This document shows positions 18,055 to 28,612 of a stretch of 64,000 nucleotides of DNA, in pieces. A program made the position numbers and the translations under genes. The notes below the pieces were generated by a model, which ran no database searches, was not told the origin of the DNA, and was given only the letters and a program-made list of their open reading frames with translations. Source of the stretch: Anaerolineales bacterium (GTDB lineage Bacteria; Chloroflexota; Anaerolineae; Anaerolineales; Villigracilaceae); NCBI GenBank assembly GCA_016789025.1, contig JAEURC010000025.1:1-64000 (forward strand), given 5' to 3'. Numbering within the stretch: position 1 is the first letter of the stretch; each line of letters begins with the position of its first letter.

Positions 18055-19608
18055 ATGCAAATTCAAATCTACGACACCACCCTCCGCGATGGAACCCAAT
18101 CTGAAGGCTTCACGCTTTCAGGCAATGACAAAATTCGCATCGCGCAAAAACTTGACGAACTCGGAGTCGCTTTCATCGAAGGCGGCTGGCCTGGCTCAAA
18201 CCCGAAAGATGTGGAGTTCTTCGAGCGCGCGCGCGATATGCAATGGAAGAATTCGCTTATCGCGGCGTTCGGTTCGACGTGCCGCGTCAAAGGCGGACCC
18301 GAAGACGACGCCAACATCAAAGCCCTGCTGGATTCGCAAACGCCTGTCTGCACGATCTTCGGCAAATCGTCCACTTTGCACGTGAAAGAAGTTTTGCTGA
18401 CGACCAATGAAGATAATCTGCGGATCATCGAACAATCGGTCACGTATCTCAAAGCCAACGGCAAACGAGTCATCTACGATGCTGAACATTTCTTCGACGG
18501 CTATAAACTCGATTCGGCGTACGCGCTCGAGACGCTGAAAGCCGCCATCCGCGGCGGCGCGGAGACTGTGGTGTTGTGCGATACGAACGGCGGCACAATG
18601 CCCTGGGAGGTCGAATCAATTATCGGCGTGGTGAAAGAAGCGGTTTCTCATCCGTTTGGGATTCACACGCACAACGATTCTGAATGTGCCGTCGTCAATT
18701 CGTTGGTTGCGATCCGCGAAGGCGCGATTCAAGTGCAGGGAACGATCAACGGCGTGGGCGAACGATGCGGCAATGCCAATCTCGTTTCCATCATGGCTGA
18801 CCTTGAGTTGAAGATGGGCTATCCGTGTTTGCCAAAGGGGAACATCAGCAAGTTATATGACCTGTCTCATTTCGTGGCGGAGGTGGCAAACCTTACGCCC
18901 GATGAGCATTTGCCGTTTGTTGGGAAATCCGCGTTCGCGCACAAGGGCGGCGTGCACGTGGCGGCGATGAGACGCAACGCGCAATCGTATCAACATGTGG
19001 AGCCTGAACTCGTGGGCAACAAAATGCGCGTGGTGGTTTCGGATCTGTCGGGTCGCGGAAATTTGCTCAGCAAAGCCGAAGAACACGGCGTGGAAGTGGA
19101 AGGCGCGGAAGTTCTGCCTGTGTTGAACGAAATCAAAGAATTGGAGTCGCGCGGATTTTCATTTGAAGCCGCCGAAGCGTCGGTTGCCATGATGTTGAAG
19201 CGGCAGGAATTTGGATACAAGCCGCCCTTCGAGTTGGTGGATTTCTTCGTCAATGTCGAACATCGAGACGGGCGCGGCACGTTTGCCGAAGCGACGGTGA
19301 AAGTGAAAGTGCAAGGCGAGTTATTTCACACTGCCGCCGAAGGCAACGGTCCCGTCAATGCTTTGGATTTGGCCTTGCGCAAAGCGCTGGCTTCGCACTA
19401 TCCACAAATCAATAAATTTCATTTATCCGATTACAAAGTCCGCATTTTGGATTCGGATCACGGAACGGAAGCGATTACGCGCGTGTTGATAGACACGCGC
19501 AACTCCACTTCACGCTGGAGCACTGTTGGAGCAAGCACAAATATCATCGAAGCGAGTTGGCGAGCGCTGGCGGATTCGATGGAGTATGGGTTGATGGTCG
19601 CCCATTAG
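18055..19608 (+). CDS. cimA: (R)-citramalate synthase
   Basis: LeuA-like enzyme of 517 residues that condenses pyruvate with acetyl-CoA to citramalate, giving a threonine-independent route to 2-oxobutyrate and isoleucine. It has the CimA-type N-terminus [18 protein letters not shown] and [18 protein letters not shown], which distinguish it from LeuA, plus metal ligands in [19 protein letters not shown] and the C-terminal regulatory domain. It lies between leuD and leuB. LeuCD and LeuB can process citramalate, so the operon order supports this role. No threonine deaminase (ilvA) is seen in the window. Confidence 0.93.
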   Translation: MQIQIYDTTLRDGTQSEGFTLSGNDKIRIAQKLDELGVAFIEGGWPGSNPKDVEFFERARDMQWKNSLIAAFGSTCRVKGGPEDDANIKALLDSQTPVCTIFGKSSTLHVKEVLLTTNEDNLRIIEQSVTYLKANGKRVIYDAEHFFDGYKLDSAYALETLKAAIRGGAETVVLCDTNGGTMPWEVESIIGVVKEAVSHPFGIHTHNDSECAVVNSLVAIREGAIQVQGTINGVGERCGNANLVSIMADLELKMGYPCLPKGNISKLYDLSHFVAEVANLTPDEHLPFVGKSAFAHKGGVHVAAMRRNAQSYQHVEPELVGNKMRVVVSDLSGRGNLLSKAEEHGVEVEGAEVLPVLNEIKELESRGFSFEAAEASVAMMLKRQEFGYKPPFELVDFFVNVEHRDGRGTFAEATVKVKVQGELFHTAAEGNGPVNALDLALRKALASHYPQINKFHLSDYKVRILDSDHGTEAITRVLIDTRNSTSRWSTVGASTNIIEASWRALADSMEYGLMVAH

Positions 19609-19611
19609 GCG

Positions 19612-19664
19612 TTTTACGAAATACGCAGTACGCAGTCATTATTACGTATTTCGTACTGCGTAAA
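19612..19664. repeat. Inverted repeat, TACGCAGTACG...CGTACTGCGTA family
   Basis: TTTTACGAAATACGCAGTACG faces TTTCGTACTGCGTAAAA in the cimA-leuB spacer. A fragment (TACGCAGTACGAAGTA) lies in frame inside aroE at 43935-43950, and another at 50052. Confidence 0.8.
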
Positions 19665-19682
19665 AACCACTGGAGAACTATC

Positions 19683-20762
19683 TTGAATTTCAAAATCACC
19701 CTCCTCCCTGGCGACGGCATTGGACCTGAGGTTGTGCATGAAGCAACTCGCGTGTTGGATGTCGTTGCGAAAAAATATAACCACACCTTCTGTTTTCAAG
19801 AACGGTTGATGGGCGGTTGCTCGATTGATAAATATGGAACCTCATTGACCGATGAAGCCCTAGCCGATTGTAAATCATCGGATGCGGTTTTACTCGGCGC
19901 GGTGGGCGGACCGAAATGGGATGACCCGAACGCGAAAGATCGCCCCGAACGTGGATTGCTCGCGCTTCGCAAGGGGCTGGGCGTGTTTGCGAATCTTCGC
20001 CCCGTGAAAGTGCATCCCGCGTTGATCGATTCGTCGCCGCTGAAACCTGAAAAACTCAAAGACGTTGATATTCTTGTTATCCGTGAATTAACTGGCGGGT
20101 TGTATTTTGGTCAACCCAAAATGCGCGAGATGCGCGACGGCAAACAATACGCCGTTGACACGCTCGAATATTTTGATTACGAGATCAAACGCATTATGGA
20201 TTTGGCATTTGATCTGGCAAAAGGACGCAAGAAAAAAGTCACATCGGTGGATAAGGCGAACGTGTTGGAATCATCTCGACTGTGGAGGCAGATCGCTTCA
20301 AACGTGGGGACGGCGAATCCAGGCATTCAGCTTGAGCACACGCTTGTAGATACCGCTTCGATGAAGTTGATCACGTCCCCAGCGTCGTTCGATGTGATCG
20401 TGACTGAGAACATGTTCGGCGATATTCTCACGGATGAGGCGTCGGTGTTGGCGGGTTCGATGGGGATGTTGCCGTCGGCTAGTTTGGGCGAGTCAGCTGT
20501 CCCTGAGAAAGAAGCGAGAATCGGTTTGTACGAGCCGATCCACGGATCCGCTCCAGACATCGCGGGGAGGGGAATCGCAAATCCAGTTGGTACAATACTT
20601 TCTGCGGCGCTGATGTTGCGTCACTCGTTCAAGTTGGAAGATGAAGCGCAGTTAATTGAAAATGCCGTTTATCAAACGATCGCTGATGGCGCGCGGACGG
20701 TTGACCTCGGCGGCGCGTTGACGACTTGTGAGATGACGGATGAGATTTTAAAAAATTTATAA
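19683..20762 (+). CDS. leuB: 3-isopropylmalate dehydrogenase
   Basis: NAD-dependent oxidative decarboxylase of 359 residues that forms 2-oxoisocaproate. The start is a TTG at 19683 preceded by TGGAGAACTATC, which gives the standard N-terminus ([16 protein letters not shown]); an upstream ATG-initiated extension lies in a repeat and is not conserved. Landmarks are [32 protein letters not shown] and [20 protein letters not shown], with [17 protein letters not shown] in the nucleotide site. It probably also acts on 3-methylmalate from the CimA route. Confidence 0.94.
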   Translation: MNFKITLLPGDGIGPEVVHEATRVLDVVAKKYNHTFCFQERLMGGCSIDKYGTSLTDEALADCKSSDAVLLGAVGGPKWDDPNAKDRPERGLLALRKGLGVFANLRPVKVHPALIDSSPLKPEKLKDVDILVIRELTGGLYFGQPKMREMRDGKQYAVDTLEYFDYEIKRIMDLAFDLAKGRKKKVTSVDKANVLESSRLWRQIASNVGTANPGIQLEHTLVDTASMKLITSPASFDVIVTENMFGDILTDEASVLAGSMGMLPSASLGESAVPEKEARIGLYEPIHGSAPDIAGRGIANPVGTILSAALMLRHSFKLEDEAQLIENAVYQTIADGARTVDLGGALTTCEMTDEILKNL

Positions 20763-20766
20763 TCAT

Positions 20767-20826
20767 GTAGGGGCACAGCGAGTTAGTGTTTAACAACAAC
20801 TCGGGATCGTTCCGCTGTGCCCCTAC
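20767..20826. repeat. Inverted repeat, GTAGGGGC...GCCCCTAC family
   Basis: Perfect 14-bp arms GTAGGGGCACAGCG / CGCTGTGCCCCTAC in the leuB-ilvE spacer. A second member with a different inner sequence is at 40153-40212. Confidence 0.9.
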
Positions 20827-20850
20827 GAAAATAAAAAAGGAGATCGAGCA

Positions 20851-21771
20851 ATGGGCATGGAATCGAAATTTATTTGGTCGGATGGAAAATTGGTGGAGTA
20901 TGAAATAGCCACCGTGCATATGCTGACGCCCGCGATGCACTACGGCGCGGCGGTGTTCGAGGGAATCCGCGCGTATAAAACAGACAAGGGACCCGCGGTG
21001 TTCCGTCTGCGCGAACACGCGGAACGTTTGCTTGAGTCGGCAGAGATCATGGGCTTTCGCAATTTGCCATACACGGTGGACGATGTGGTGAACGGCGCGA
21101 AAGAAACCGTGCGCGCGAACGGTTTCGATGAATGTTATATCCGCCCGTTGTTGTATCTTTCGGGCGGCGCGTGGAATTTAAATATTGACGCGGGCAAACC
21201 CGCGTTGATGATCGCGGTGTGGCAATGGGCGAATTATCTCGGCGAGGAATCGCTGGCGAAAGGAATCCGCGCGAACATTTCGTCGTACACGCGGCATCAT
21301 CCGAATGTCTCCATGACCAAGGCGAAGATCGCGGGCAATTATGTGAACAGCATTTTAGCGAAGACCGAATCGGTGCGGCTCGGTTTTGAAGAGGCGATCA
21401 TGCTCGACCCGCAGGGGTATGTGGCGGAGTGCACGGGCGAGAATCTGTTTTTGGCGCGCAAGGGAAAAATTTTCACGCCGTCCACCGCGCCTGTGTTGGA
21501 AGGCATCACACGCCATTCGATCTACACGATCGCCAACGACCTCGGCTACGAAGTTGTCGAAGCCGCCATCTCGCGCGACCAACTCTACAACGCGGACGAA
21601 GTCTTCGTCTGCGGCACCGCGGCGGAGGTGATCGGTCTGTGCGAGATTGATTTTAGAAAAATTGGCGACGGGACATCGGGCAAAGTCACGCGCGAGATTC
21701 AAAATGTGTATCACGATGCGATCCGCGGGAAGGTGGCGAAGTATGAGGGGTGGTGCGAGTATGTTGGGTGA
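20851..21771 (+). CDS. ilvE: Branched-chain amino acid aminotransferase
   Basis: Fold-type IV PLP aminotransferase, 306 residues, that makes Leu, Ile and Val from the 2-oxo acids with glutamate as donor. The PLP lysine is in NVSMTKAKIAGNYVNSILA. The N-terminal VFEGIRAYKTDKGPAVFRL and the PLP-phosphate loop region (VFVCGTAAEVIGLCEID) are conserved. AAAAGGAGATCG precedes the ATG; an in-frame ATG two codons later is a possible alternative start. It is the last gene of the branched-chain block; a repeat follows. Confidence 0.96.
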   Translation: MGMESKFIWSDGKLVEYEIATVHMLTPAMHYGAAVFEGIRAYKTDKGPAVFRLREHAERLLESAEIMGFRNLPYTVDDVVNGAKETVRANGFDECYIRPLLYLSGGAWNLNIDAGKPALMIAVWQWANYLGEESLAKGIRANISSYTRHHPNVSMTKAKIAGNYVNSILAKTESVRLGFEEAIMLDPQGYVAECTGENLFLARKGKIFTPSTAPVLEGITRHSIYTIANDLGYEVVEAAISRDQLYNADEVFVCGTAAEVIGLCEIDFRKIGDGTSGKVTREIQNVYHDAIRGKVAKYEGWCEYVG

Positions 21772-21785
21772 GAAGTAAGAGCAAT

Positions 21786-21850
21786 TAGCCACAGAGAACG
21801 CTGAGAAGATCTTTTAAAAATCTCTGTGAACTCCGTGTTCTCTGTGGCTA
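21786..21850. repeat. Inverted repeat, TAGCCACAGAGAAC...GTTCTCTGTGGCTA family
   Basis: Near-perfect 14-bp outer arms; second member of the family seen at 7644. It separates the ilv/leu block from the next gene. Confidence 0.88.
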
Positions 21851-21863
21851 AGTATTTAAGCAC

Positions 21864-21869
21864 TATAAT
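21864..21869 (+). promoter_or_regulatory. -10 box (TATAAT) 7 bases before an ATG; leaderless start
   Basis: A perfect TATAAT ends 7 bases before the ATG at 21877, so transcription would begin at or very near the start codon. No clear -35 box or Shine-Dalgarno site is seen. Confidence 0.5.
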
Positions 21870-21876
21870 CAGATTC

Positions 21877-22401
21877 ATGTTCACAAAAAATTCCAGAAAT
21901 CGTTACGACAAAAAAGATTCGCTGGAACTCGGTCGCCGCGCGGAGGATTCCTTCGCGCGGCTTGCCGTTAAGCATGGATTCAAAGTGACGGCTTCCTCTG
22001 AAAAGGGAAATATTGACGAGCATTTTGATTATGTCATCGAACGGGATGGGAAGTCTCACAAGGTGGACGTGAAAAGTATAAAGCGCCTCTCTCGCAGAGA
22101 CAGCGGGACTCAAGATGAACAGATCTGGATCGAACTCCACGGCGTCCGCGCCGAGGACAAGGGCTGGCTCTACGACGGAAAAGCGGATCTCATCGCCTTC
22201 GAGTTGACTCAATCCTTCCGCCTCGTAGACCGCGTCGAGCTGATCGCCCTCGTCGAAAAACTCGTAAACTTCGACGCGAAAGTCTCATCGCCGAAAGACG
22301 CGCTGTACAAAGTCTATTCGCGCCAGTCGCGTCCCGATCTGTTGACGATGATCAAATCGGAGGATTTATTGCAACTCCGTCATGCCGAGTGGGGGAAGTA
22401 A
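21877..22401 (+). CDS. Hypothetical protein with PD-(D/E)xK nuclease-like core
   Basis: A 174-residue soluble protein, not assigned to a named family. ELGRRAEDSFARLAVKHGFKVT, HFDYVIERDGKSHKVDVKSI and QIWIELHGV resemble the alpha-beta-beta core of restriction-endonuclease-like folds. Candidate catalytic residues are Glu in GRRAE, Asp in HFDYV and the DVK triad. It could be a small structure-specific or DNA-repair nuclease. The start is placed at the ATG at 21877, just after a TATAAT box, because the upstream frame runs through a repeat. It has no functional neighbour. Confidence 0.6.
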   Translation: MFTKNSRNRYDKKDSLELGRRAEDSFARLAVKHGFKVTASSEKGNIDEHFDYVIERDGKSHKVDVKSIKRLSRRDSGTQDEQIWIELHGVRAEDKGWLYDGKADLIAFELTQSFRLVDRVELIALVEKLVNFDAKVSSPKDALYKVYSRQSRPDLLTMIKSEDLLQLRHAEWGK

Positions 22402-22554
22402 AGGGACAGCCTTTGTTTCGGCGGGATAAATCCCTGCCTCAGTTCGTGGAAGTCCGCTCAAAGCGGACTCTGTTGTGTCAGTCCGAAGGACTTTATTGCA
22501 CTGAGCAGGCGGCTTTAGCCCCGCGGCTTTCCAAGCCATGTGATTGTTTTGCTG

Positions 22555-22560
22555 TATACT
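22555..22560 (+). promoter_or_regulatory. -10 box (TATACT) 7 bases before an ATG; leaderless start
   Basis: TGTATACT ends 7 bases before the ATG of the MOSC gene at 22568, again predicting a transcript that starts at the start codon. Confidence 0.4.
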
Positions 22561-22567
22561 GCCCGAC

Positions 22568-23110
22568 ATGGAATCGATCATCACCGCCGTCAGCCTCAGT
22601 TCGGGACATACATTCAGCAAATCAACTCAAAAAAGTATCCGCCTGCTCGCTGGCGTGGGCGTGGAAGGGGACGCGCACTCAGGTGTCACGGTCAAGCATC
22701 GTTCCCGCGTCAAACGCGACCCAACCCAGCCGAATCTGCGGCAGGTGCATTTGATCCATGCGGAGTTGCACGATGAACTCCGCGCGCAGGGATTCAACGT
22801 CTCGGCTGGGCAGATGGGGGAGAACCTCACCACCCGCGGCGTGGACTTGCTCGGTCTGCCCACAGGAACGCGCCTGCATTTGGGGAAGGAGGCGGTGGTC
22901 GAGATCACAGGTCTGCGCAACCCGTGCTATCAATTGGACGATTTTCAGCAGGGATTGCTCAAGGCATGCCTCGACCATGATGCGGAAGGTAACCTCATCC
23001 GCAAGGCGGGGGTGATGGGAATTGTGCTGGTGGGCGGCGATGTGTTTCCGAATGATTCGATTCGGGTGGAATTTCCGTCGGAACCATTTCAGCCGTTACA
23101 GCCAGTTTAA
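22568..23110 (+). CDS. MOSC domain protein
   Basis: A 180-residue protein of the MOSC superfamily (molybdenum cofactor sulfurase C-terminal domain), thought to bind and deliver sulfur or bind the molybdenum cofactor. The conserved cysteine is in ITGLRNPCYQLD. GVEGDAHSGVTVKHRSR, GENLTTRGVDLLGLP and GVMGIVLVGGDVFP are family landmarks. The start is the ATG at 22568, directly after a TATACT box. It could serve the molybdenum hydroxylase encoded at the far end of the window, but it is 30 kb away and that link is inference. Confidence 0.85.
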   Translation: MESIITAVSLSSGHTFSKSTQKSIRLLAGVGVEGDAHSGVTVKHRSRVKRDPTQPNLRQVHLIHAELHDELRAQGFNVSAGQMGENLTTRGVDLLGLPTGTRLHLGKEAVVEITGLRNPCYQLDDFQQGLLKACLDHDAEGNLIRKAGVMGIVLVGGDVFPNDSIRVEFPSEPFQPLQPV

Positions 23111-23112
23111 GT

Positions 23113-23131
23113 AAGACCTGTCAGGTCTTTT
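23113..23131 (+). terminator. Hairpin with T-run after the MOSC gene
   Basis: AAGACCTG and CAGGTCTT flank one base and are followed by TT. It has the same motif as the small hairpin after the exonuclease gene (7512). Confidence 0.5.
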
Positions 23132-23233
23132 GCCCAAATCTGTTTGGGATGTGATGGCTGTTTGCTTGCCCAGTGACGCGCCCGTTTTGTTGTATACTCC
23201 ATTTCTCATCACAAAGTTTGACGGGAGATATTA

Positions 23234-23782
23234 ATGCCAATTGAAACTATCATCTCATTGCTGGCTGCGCTTGGTGTAGGCGGGATTCTGGGAGCTCTAC
23301 TAAACCGACGCTTTGAACAACAAAAACAAACCAACGAGCATGATATTAATATTTTCAAGCAAAGTGATGAAATACTCAATGAACAGAATTTGTCTGATAC
23401 AGCAAATTTTCATTTACTCAGTAATCATTCAATAGGAGATGACCACTTTTACAAATTAACAGGGTGGTGCACGTATTTTGAGCAGGCAGGAAATCAATAC
23501 CTTGACAGGAGAATAGCCAGCGAGAATCAAAAACTACTAATTGACCTAAATCAACTCACGGATTTTATTGGTTTTAATTTCTTTACGATAAAAGAACAAA
23601 ACCCAAATAACAAAAACCAATACTTGAAACCCGATTGGAATCCAGATTATGCAGATGATCCAAGCCCAGAAAAAATGTCCAAGTATGATGAATATGCTAA
23701 GGAACTTGAAGGCTTGACTCTGAGGGTAACCAAGCAATATTCTAAATATAGGTTTGCCGTTAAGCGCAGTTTGAAAATTTGA
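23234..23782 (+). CDS. Hypothetical membrane-anchored protein, AT-rich
   Basis: A 182-residue protein with one N-terminal membrane segment (TIISLLAALGVGGILGALL) followed by a basic, Gln-rich turn and a soluble, charged, probably helical domain. No family was recognised. The gene is clearly more AT-rich than its neighbours and uses A/T-ending codons, which suggests recent acquisition. A Shine-Dalgarno-like GGGAG lies 10 bases before the ATG, and TATACT occurs at 23193. Such small anchored proteins are often found in accessory regions; no function is claimed. Confidence 0.6.
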   Translation: MPIETIISLLAALGVGGILGALLNRRFEQQKQTNEHDINIFKQSDEILNEQNLSDTANFHLLSNHSIGDDHFYKLTGWCTYFEQAGNQYLDRRIASENQKLLIDLNQLTDFIGFNFFTIKEQNPNNKNQYLKPDWNPDYADDPSPEKMSKYDEYAKELEGLTLRVTKQYSKYRFAVKRSLKI

Positions 23783-23790
23783 TTCTCCTC

Positions 23791-24179
<389 letters not shown>

Positions 24180-24194
24180 AATTTAATCAATGGT

Positions 24195-24290
24195 ATGTCA
24201 TTCTGAGGAGCCGCTTTAGCGGCGACGAAGAATCTCCGTCACGACGAGCGAGACTCTTCGGTCGCAACGAACGCTCCCTCAGAGTGACAT
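24195..24290. repeat. Inverted repeat, TGTCACTCTGAGGGAGCG family
   Basis: ATGTCATTCTGAGGAGCCG faces CGCTCCCTCAGAGTGACAT, with an inner GAGACTCTTCGGTCGCAACGA segment. It sits between the T-box terminator and trpE. Confidence 0.9.
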
Positions 24291-24308
24291 AAAATAAAAG
24301 GAGAAATT

Positions 24309-25781
24309 ATGTTACTTGAGGCAACAACTACTCAAACAATTATTCGTGAGATTTCGGCTGATCTGGAAACCCCCATTAGCGTCTACATGAAATTGCGCGG
24401 AGACGGAGCATCGTTTTTGCTTGAGTCCGTTGAAGGCGGGGAGCGGATCGCGCGGTATTCGTTCATCGGCGTCAAACCCAAGGCGCAATATATCATCCGC
24501 GATAATCAAATTGAGGTTATCAAGGACGATGAAACTCAAACCGTCCACTACGATGGCGACCCGACATTTTTTCTGCAAGAGGAAATGAACAAGTTTACTT
24601 TCAAGGCGCAAGCGGGCGTGCCGCGTTTCATCGGCGGGCTGGTGGGATATTTGGGATACGAGTCGGTTCGTTTTTTTGAACCAGTTCTAAAGTCCAGAAT
24701 GAACCGCTGGTCGAGTAGCCCCGTGCAAGTCGGGGCGTATCGAGACCACATCCCAGACGGTATCTTCCTCCTCGCCGATACCATCATTGCGTTCGATCAT
24801 GCGCGGCGAAGTCTGTCGCTGATTGCAAATGTCCTCGATGGCGATGTTGACTCTGCGAATCGCAAACTCGATGAAATTGAATCGCGCATCCATCAGCCGC
24901 TCCCCGCAACGCAACAACGCGAGATCAAAAAATCCAAAACAACTTCAAACATGACGCAGGGACGTTTTGAAGATATGGTGCGCGATGCGAAGGAATATAT
25001 TTTGGCGGGCGATATTTTTCAGGGCGTGCTTTCACAACGCTTCACGCGCGAGAGCAATGTCGAGCCGTTCGATGTCTATCGCGCCGTGCGCCGTTTGAAT
25101 CCGTCGCCGTACATGTTCTTTTTCGATTTCGGACTCGTGGACGATGAGCCGCTCTTCATTGTCGGATCGTCGCCTGAGATGTTTGTGCGTTTGGAGGGAC
25201 GAACCGCTTCACTCCGCCCGATCGCTGGGACGCGCCCTCGTGGAGCCGACTCTGTCGCTGACGCCGCGCTCGCGCAAGAACTGCTCGCCGATCCAAAGGA
25301 GCGCGCGGAGCATGTGATGCTCGTGGACTTGGGTCGCAACGATCTGGGACGTGTCTGCGAATATGGCACGGTGAAGGTCTCCGATTTTTTCACCGTCGAA
25401 AAATATTCGCACGTCATGCACATCGTCTCGCACGTCGAAGGGAAGTTGAAACCCGATCTCACCGCCTTCGACTTGGTGCGAGCTGCATTCCCCGCTGGGA
25501 CAGTCAGCGGCGCGCCGAAAGTCCGCGCGTTGGAGATCATCTCCGAACTCGAACCCGATGCGCGGGATATTTACGCGGGCATGATCGGCTATTTCGGATT
25601 CGACGGCAACATGGATACTTGCCTCGCATTGCGTACAATGGTCGCACGCGGCAATACCTTCAGCGTGCAAGCTGGCGCTGGCATCGTCGCGGACTCAAAT
25701 CCGACCACCGAGTTTCAAGAGACGGTGAATAAAGCCTCCGCGATGTTGAAAGCGATTGAAATGGCAGAGACGAACAGTTGA
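24309..25781 (+). CDS. trpE: Anthranilate synthase component I
   Basis: Converts chorismate plus glutamine-derived ammonia to anthranilate together with TrpG. 490 residues. An N-terminal region with the Trp-feedback type motif ([18 protein letters not shown]) is followed by the chorismate-binding domain: [42 protein letters not shown] and [15 protein letters not shown]. At residues 133-147 the frame runs through a CGGTGGTCGAGTAG-family palindrome ([15 protein letters not shown]), a non-conserved insertion in an otherwise normal enzyme. AAAAGGAG precedes the ATG. Confidence 0.96.
   Translation: MLLEATTTQTIIREISADLETPISVYMKLRGDGASFLLESVEGGERIARYSFIGVKPKAQYIIRDNQIEVIKDDETQTVHYDGDPTFFLQEEMNKFTFKAQAGVPRFIGGLVGYLGYESVRFFEPVLKSRMNRWSSSPVQVGAYRDHIPDGIFLLADTIIAFDHARRSLSLIANVLDGDVDSANRKLDEIESRIHQPLPATQQREIKKSKTTSNMTQGRFEDMVRDAKEYILAGDIFQGVLSQRFTRESNVEPFDVYRAVRRLNPSPYMFFFDFGLVDDEPLFIVGSSPEMFVRLEGRTASLRPIAGTRPRGADSVADAALAQELLADPKERAEHVMLVDLGRNDLGRVCEYGTVKVSDFFTVEKYSHVMHIVSHVEGKLKPDLTAFDLVRAAFPAGTVSGAPKVRALEIISELEPDARDIYAGMIGYFGFDGNMDTCLALRTMVARGNTFSVQAGAGIVADSNPTTEFQETVNKASAMLKAIEMAETNS
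24707..24749. repeat. In-frame palindrome inside trpE
   Basis: CTGGTCGAGTAGCCCC ... GGGGCGTATCGAGACCAC matches the intergenic family at 12177, 31394 and 40615. The frame avoids the TAG in the left arm and continues through the element into conserved TrpE sequence. Confidence 0.9.
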
Positions 25782-25860
25782 CGGTGGACGGTTGGTAGTT
25801 GGTAGCAGTATTGCCTTCAACCGATTCCTACCAACCACCAACTACAAACCACCAACCACC
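25777..25860. repeat. Inverted repeat, GGTTGGTAGTTGG...CCACCAACTAC family
   Basis: GACGGTTGGTAGTTGGTAG faces CTACCAACCACCAACTAC in the trpE-trpS spacer. It begins at the trpE stop codon. Confidence 0.75.
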
Positions 25861-25875
25861 CGAAAGGAACAAACC

Positions 25876-26928
25876 ATGACAACCAAGCCTAGATTACTCA
25901 CAGGCGACCGCCCCACAGGACGCCTCCACCTCGGTCACTACGTCGGCTCGCTGGAAAATCGCGTGCGCCTGCAACATCAATACGAATCCTTCTTCATCAT
26001 TGCGGACTTGCACACGCTCACCACCAAGCCTGAGCCTGAATACATCAAAGAGATTCCAACTTTCATCAAAGAAACCGTCTTGGATTATCTCGCCGTAGGC
26101 ATTGACCCCGATGTGAGCACCATCTTTGTCCAATCGGCGATTCCCGAAACGTATCAGTTGAATTTGCTCTTTGAGATGCTCGTCACCGTGCCGCGCCTCG
26201 AACGGATGCCCACCCTCAAAGACATGGCGCGTGACGCCAACATGGACTCGATGCCGTTTGGTCTGCTCGGTTATCCAGTCTTGCAAGCAGTGGATATTTT
26301 ATTGCCGCGCGCGCAAGTCGTCCCAGTGGGACGCGACAACCAATCGCATGTTGAACTCGCCCGCGAGATGGCGCGTCGCTTCAATAATCTCTACGGCGAA
26401 GTCTTCCCCGAGCCTGATTCGATCATCGGCGATGTTCCGCTTCTCATCGGCACGGATGGACAAAGCAAGATGAGCAAATCTGTTGGCAATGCAATTTATC
26501 TCTCCGATGATGCGGAGGCGGTCAAGCAAAAAGTGATGAACATGTACACCGACCCCAAGCGACTCCGCGCCACCGACCCTGGGACAGTCGAAGGCAATCC
26601 CGTGTTCATCTATCACGACGCGTTCAATCCCTCCAAAGCGGAAGTGGATGATTTGAAAGAAAAATACAGGCAGGGCAAAGTCGGCGATGTGGAAGTCAAA
26701 GAAAAGCTCACGATTGCAATTAACAACTTCCTCGAACCGATCCGCGAGAAGCGCGCCTACTTCTTGTCACATCCGCTAATCCCCAACGACGTGCTCGCGC
26801 ATGGCATAAGCCGTATGCAAGCCGAAGCCAAAGCCACGATGGAACTCGTCCGCGAGAAGACGGGCTTGTCCTACTCGCTCGATCTGTTCGCCGATCAAGT
26901 GGATATTTTTGGAGAATACGACAACTAA
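25876..26928 (+). CDS. trpS: Tryptophanyl-tRNA synthetase
   Basis: Class Ic aminoacyl-tRNA synthetase of 350 residues that charges tRNA-Trp. The HIGH-like signature is [20 protein letters not shown] and the KMSKS loop is present ([11 protein letters not shown]). [20 protein letters not shown] and [19 protein letters not shown] are typical TrpS landmarks. The ATG at 25876 follows CGAAAGGAACAAACC; upstream frame codons lie in a repeat. Its place within the trp operon puts charging and synthesis under the same Trp T-box. Confidence 0.96.
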   Translation: MTTKPRLLTGDRPTGRLHLGHYVGSLENRVRLQHQYESFFIIADLHTLTTKPEPEYIKEIPTFIKETVLDYLAVGIDPDVSTIFVQSAIPETYQLNLLFEMLVTVPRLERMPTLKDMARDANMDSMPFGLLGYPVLQAVDILLPRAQVVPVGRDNQSHVELAREMARRFNNLYGEVFPEPDSIIGDVPLLIGTDGQSKMSKSVGNAIYLSDDAEAVKQKVMNMYTDPKRLRATDPGTVEGNPVFIYHDAFNPSKAEVDDLKEKYRQGKVGDVEVKEKLTIAINNFLEPIREKRAYFLSHPLIPNDVLAHGISRMQAEAKATMELVREKTGLSYSLDLFADQVDIFGEYDN

Positions 26929-26985
26929 AGGTCGAAAGTCACAAGTCAAAAGTCGTCCGACCTTCGACCTTTGACTTTCGACTTC
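26929..26985. repeat. Inverted repeat, GGTCGAAAGTC...GACTTTCGAC family
   Basis: GGTCGAAAGTCACAAGTC faces GACCTTTGACTTTCGAC in the trpS-trpGD spacer. A run of the same CGACTTT unit forms the first codons of aroE (43393-43417). Confidence 0.8.
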
Positions 26986-27001
26986 GATAAGGAAATCAAC
27001 T

Positions 27002-28612
27002 ATGTTAGTTCTAATCGACAACTACGACTCCTTCACCTACAACCTCGTCCAATACTTCGGCGAACTCGGCGCGGATCTCAAAGTCTTCCGCAACGATCAA
27101 GTGACGATGAATCAACTCATCGCGCTGAATCCGTCGCATCTCGTCATCTCGCCAGGTCCAGGCGAACCGCTTAAAGACGACGGCATTTCATCAGACGCCA
27201 TCAAATACTTCGACGGCAAGATTCCCGTGCTCGGGGTGTGTTTAGGGCATCAGTCGCTGGGAGCAGTTTTCGGCGGCGAAGTGAAGCGGGCGTCCCGTCT
27301 CATGCACGGCAAAACATCCAAAGTGACGCACAATGGTGAAGGCTTGTTCAAAGGCATCCCGTCGCCGTTTGAAGCGATGCGCTATCACTCGCTCGTCGTC
27401 TACGATCCCGTCCCATCCGAGCTTGAAGTGACCGCCGTCACGCCCGAAGAAGAAATCATGGGTTTGAAACACAAAGAACATCACACCTACGGCGTGCAGT
27501 TTCATCCCGAATCGATTCTCACCGAACACGGCAAACAACTGCTCAAAAATTTTTTGGATCTGAATCCCGTCCCTGTAAAAGGAGAAAACGCAATGCTCAA
27601 ACCTTTTATTGCTAAAACGATTAATCGCGCCGACCTCACCGACGCTGAAGCCGAAGAAGCGATGAACATCATTATGACGGGACAAGCCACGCAAGCGCAG
27701 ATCGGTTCATACATCACCGCCTTGCGCATGAAAGGCGAAACGATTGACGAAATTACTGGCTCAGTCCGCGCGATGCGCGCGAATGCGGTGAAAGTTAAAC
27801 TCAATACGAACGAACCCATCTACGACATCGTCGGCACGGGCGGCGACGGCGCGCATACGTTCAACATCTCCACAGCCGCCGCGTTTGTTTTGGCGGGCGC
27901 TGGCAGAAAAGTCGCCAAGCATGGCAACCGCGCCGCGTCGTCTCATTGCGGCTCCGCGGATGTGCTCTCCGCATTGGGCATCAGCCTCGAGTTAACTCCC
28001 GAACAAATTGCCAAAGCCATCGAAGAGATCGGCATCGGTTTTATGTTCGCCGCAAAATTTCATCCCGCCATGAAGCACGCCATCGGTCCGCGCAAAGAGA
28101 TCGGTCAGCGCACCATCTTCAACATCCTCGGTCCGCTCACGAATCCCGCCAACGCAAATATTCAACTCACTGGCGTCTTCGATCCAAATCTCACCGAGCC
28201 GATGGCGCAAGTCTTAAATACGCTCGGCTCAAAAGCCGCGATGGTCATTCACGGCGCGAATCATCTCGACGAATTGAACACAACGGGCATCAACAAGATC
28301 AGTCATCTCAAAGATGGCGCGGTCACAACGTATGATCTCAATCCCGCCGACCTCAACCTCGCTCCCTCCACCGTTCAAGATTTACGCGGCGGCACGCCCG
28401 ATGAAGCGGCTGTGATGATGAAAACGATCCTCTCCAATCGGTTGCAAGGCGCGCGCCGCGACGCGATCCTCCTCAACGCCGCCGCCGCCCTCGCCGCCGA
28501 AACGGGCGATTTCAAATCGGGTTTGCAAGAAGCCGCCACCTCTCTTGATAGCGGTCTCGCGCTCAAGAAACTTAATAGCCTCATCGAATATTCGCAAAGT
28601 TTTACTCAATGA
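27002..28612 (+). CDS. trpGD: Anthranilate synthase glutaminase / anthranilate phosphoribosyltransferase fusion
   Basis: A 536-residue two-domain protein. Residues 1-190 are Trp[27 protein letters not shown], the nucleophile cysteine in [17 protein letters not shown] and the His/Glu pair in [14 protein letters not shown]. Residues 198-536 are Trp[39 protein letters not shown] and GPLTNPAN. The junction holds AAAAGGAGAAAACGCA followed by an in-frame ATG (27593), a complete ribosome-binding site and start for a separate TrpD. The fusion may be recent, or a homopolymer error may have joined two genes. Overlap of 4 bases with trpC. Confidence 0.93.
   Translation: MLVLIDNYDSFTYNLVQYFGELGADLKVFRNDQVTMNQLIALNPSHLVISPGPGEPLKDDGISSDAIKYFDGKIPVLGVCLGHQSLGAVFGGEVKRASRLMHGKTSKVTHNGEGLFKGIPSPFEAMRYHSLVVYDPVPSELEVTAVTPEEEIMGLKHKEHHTYGVQFHPESILTEHGKQLLKNFLDLNPVPVKGENAMLKPFIAKTINRADLTDAEAEEAMNIIMTGQATQAQIGSYITALRMKGETIDEITGSVRAMRANAVKVKLNTNEPIYDIVGTGGDGAHTFNISTAAAFVLAGAGRKVAKHGNRAASSHCGSADVLSALGISLELTPEQIAKAIEEIGIGFMFAAKFHPAMKHAIGPRKEIGQRTIFNILGPLTNPANANIQLTGVFDPNLTEPMAQVLNTLGSKAAMVIHGANHLDELNTTGINKISHLKDGAVTTYDLNPADLNLAPSTVQDLRGGTPDEAAVMMKTILSNRLQGARRDAILLNAAAALAAETGDFKSGLQEAATSLDSGLALKKLNSLIEYSQSFTQ

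Noticed and set aside
18055-19608. cimA as a second leuA or homocitrate synthase
   Set aside because: The N-terminal [10 protein letters not shown] and [11 protein letters not shown] motifs and the operon position next to leuB and leuD fit citramalate synthase better.
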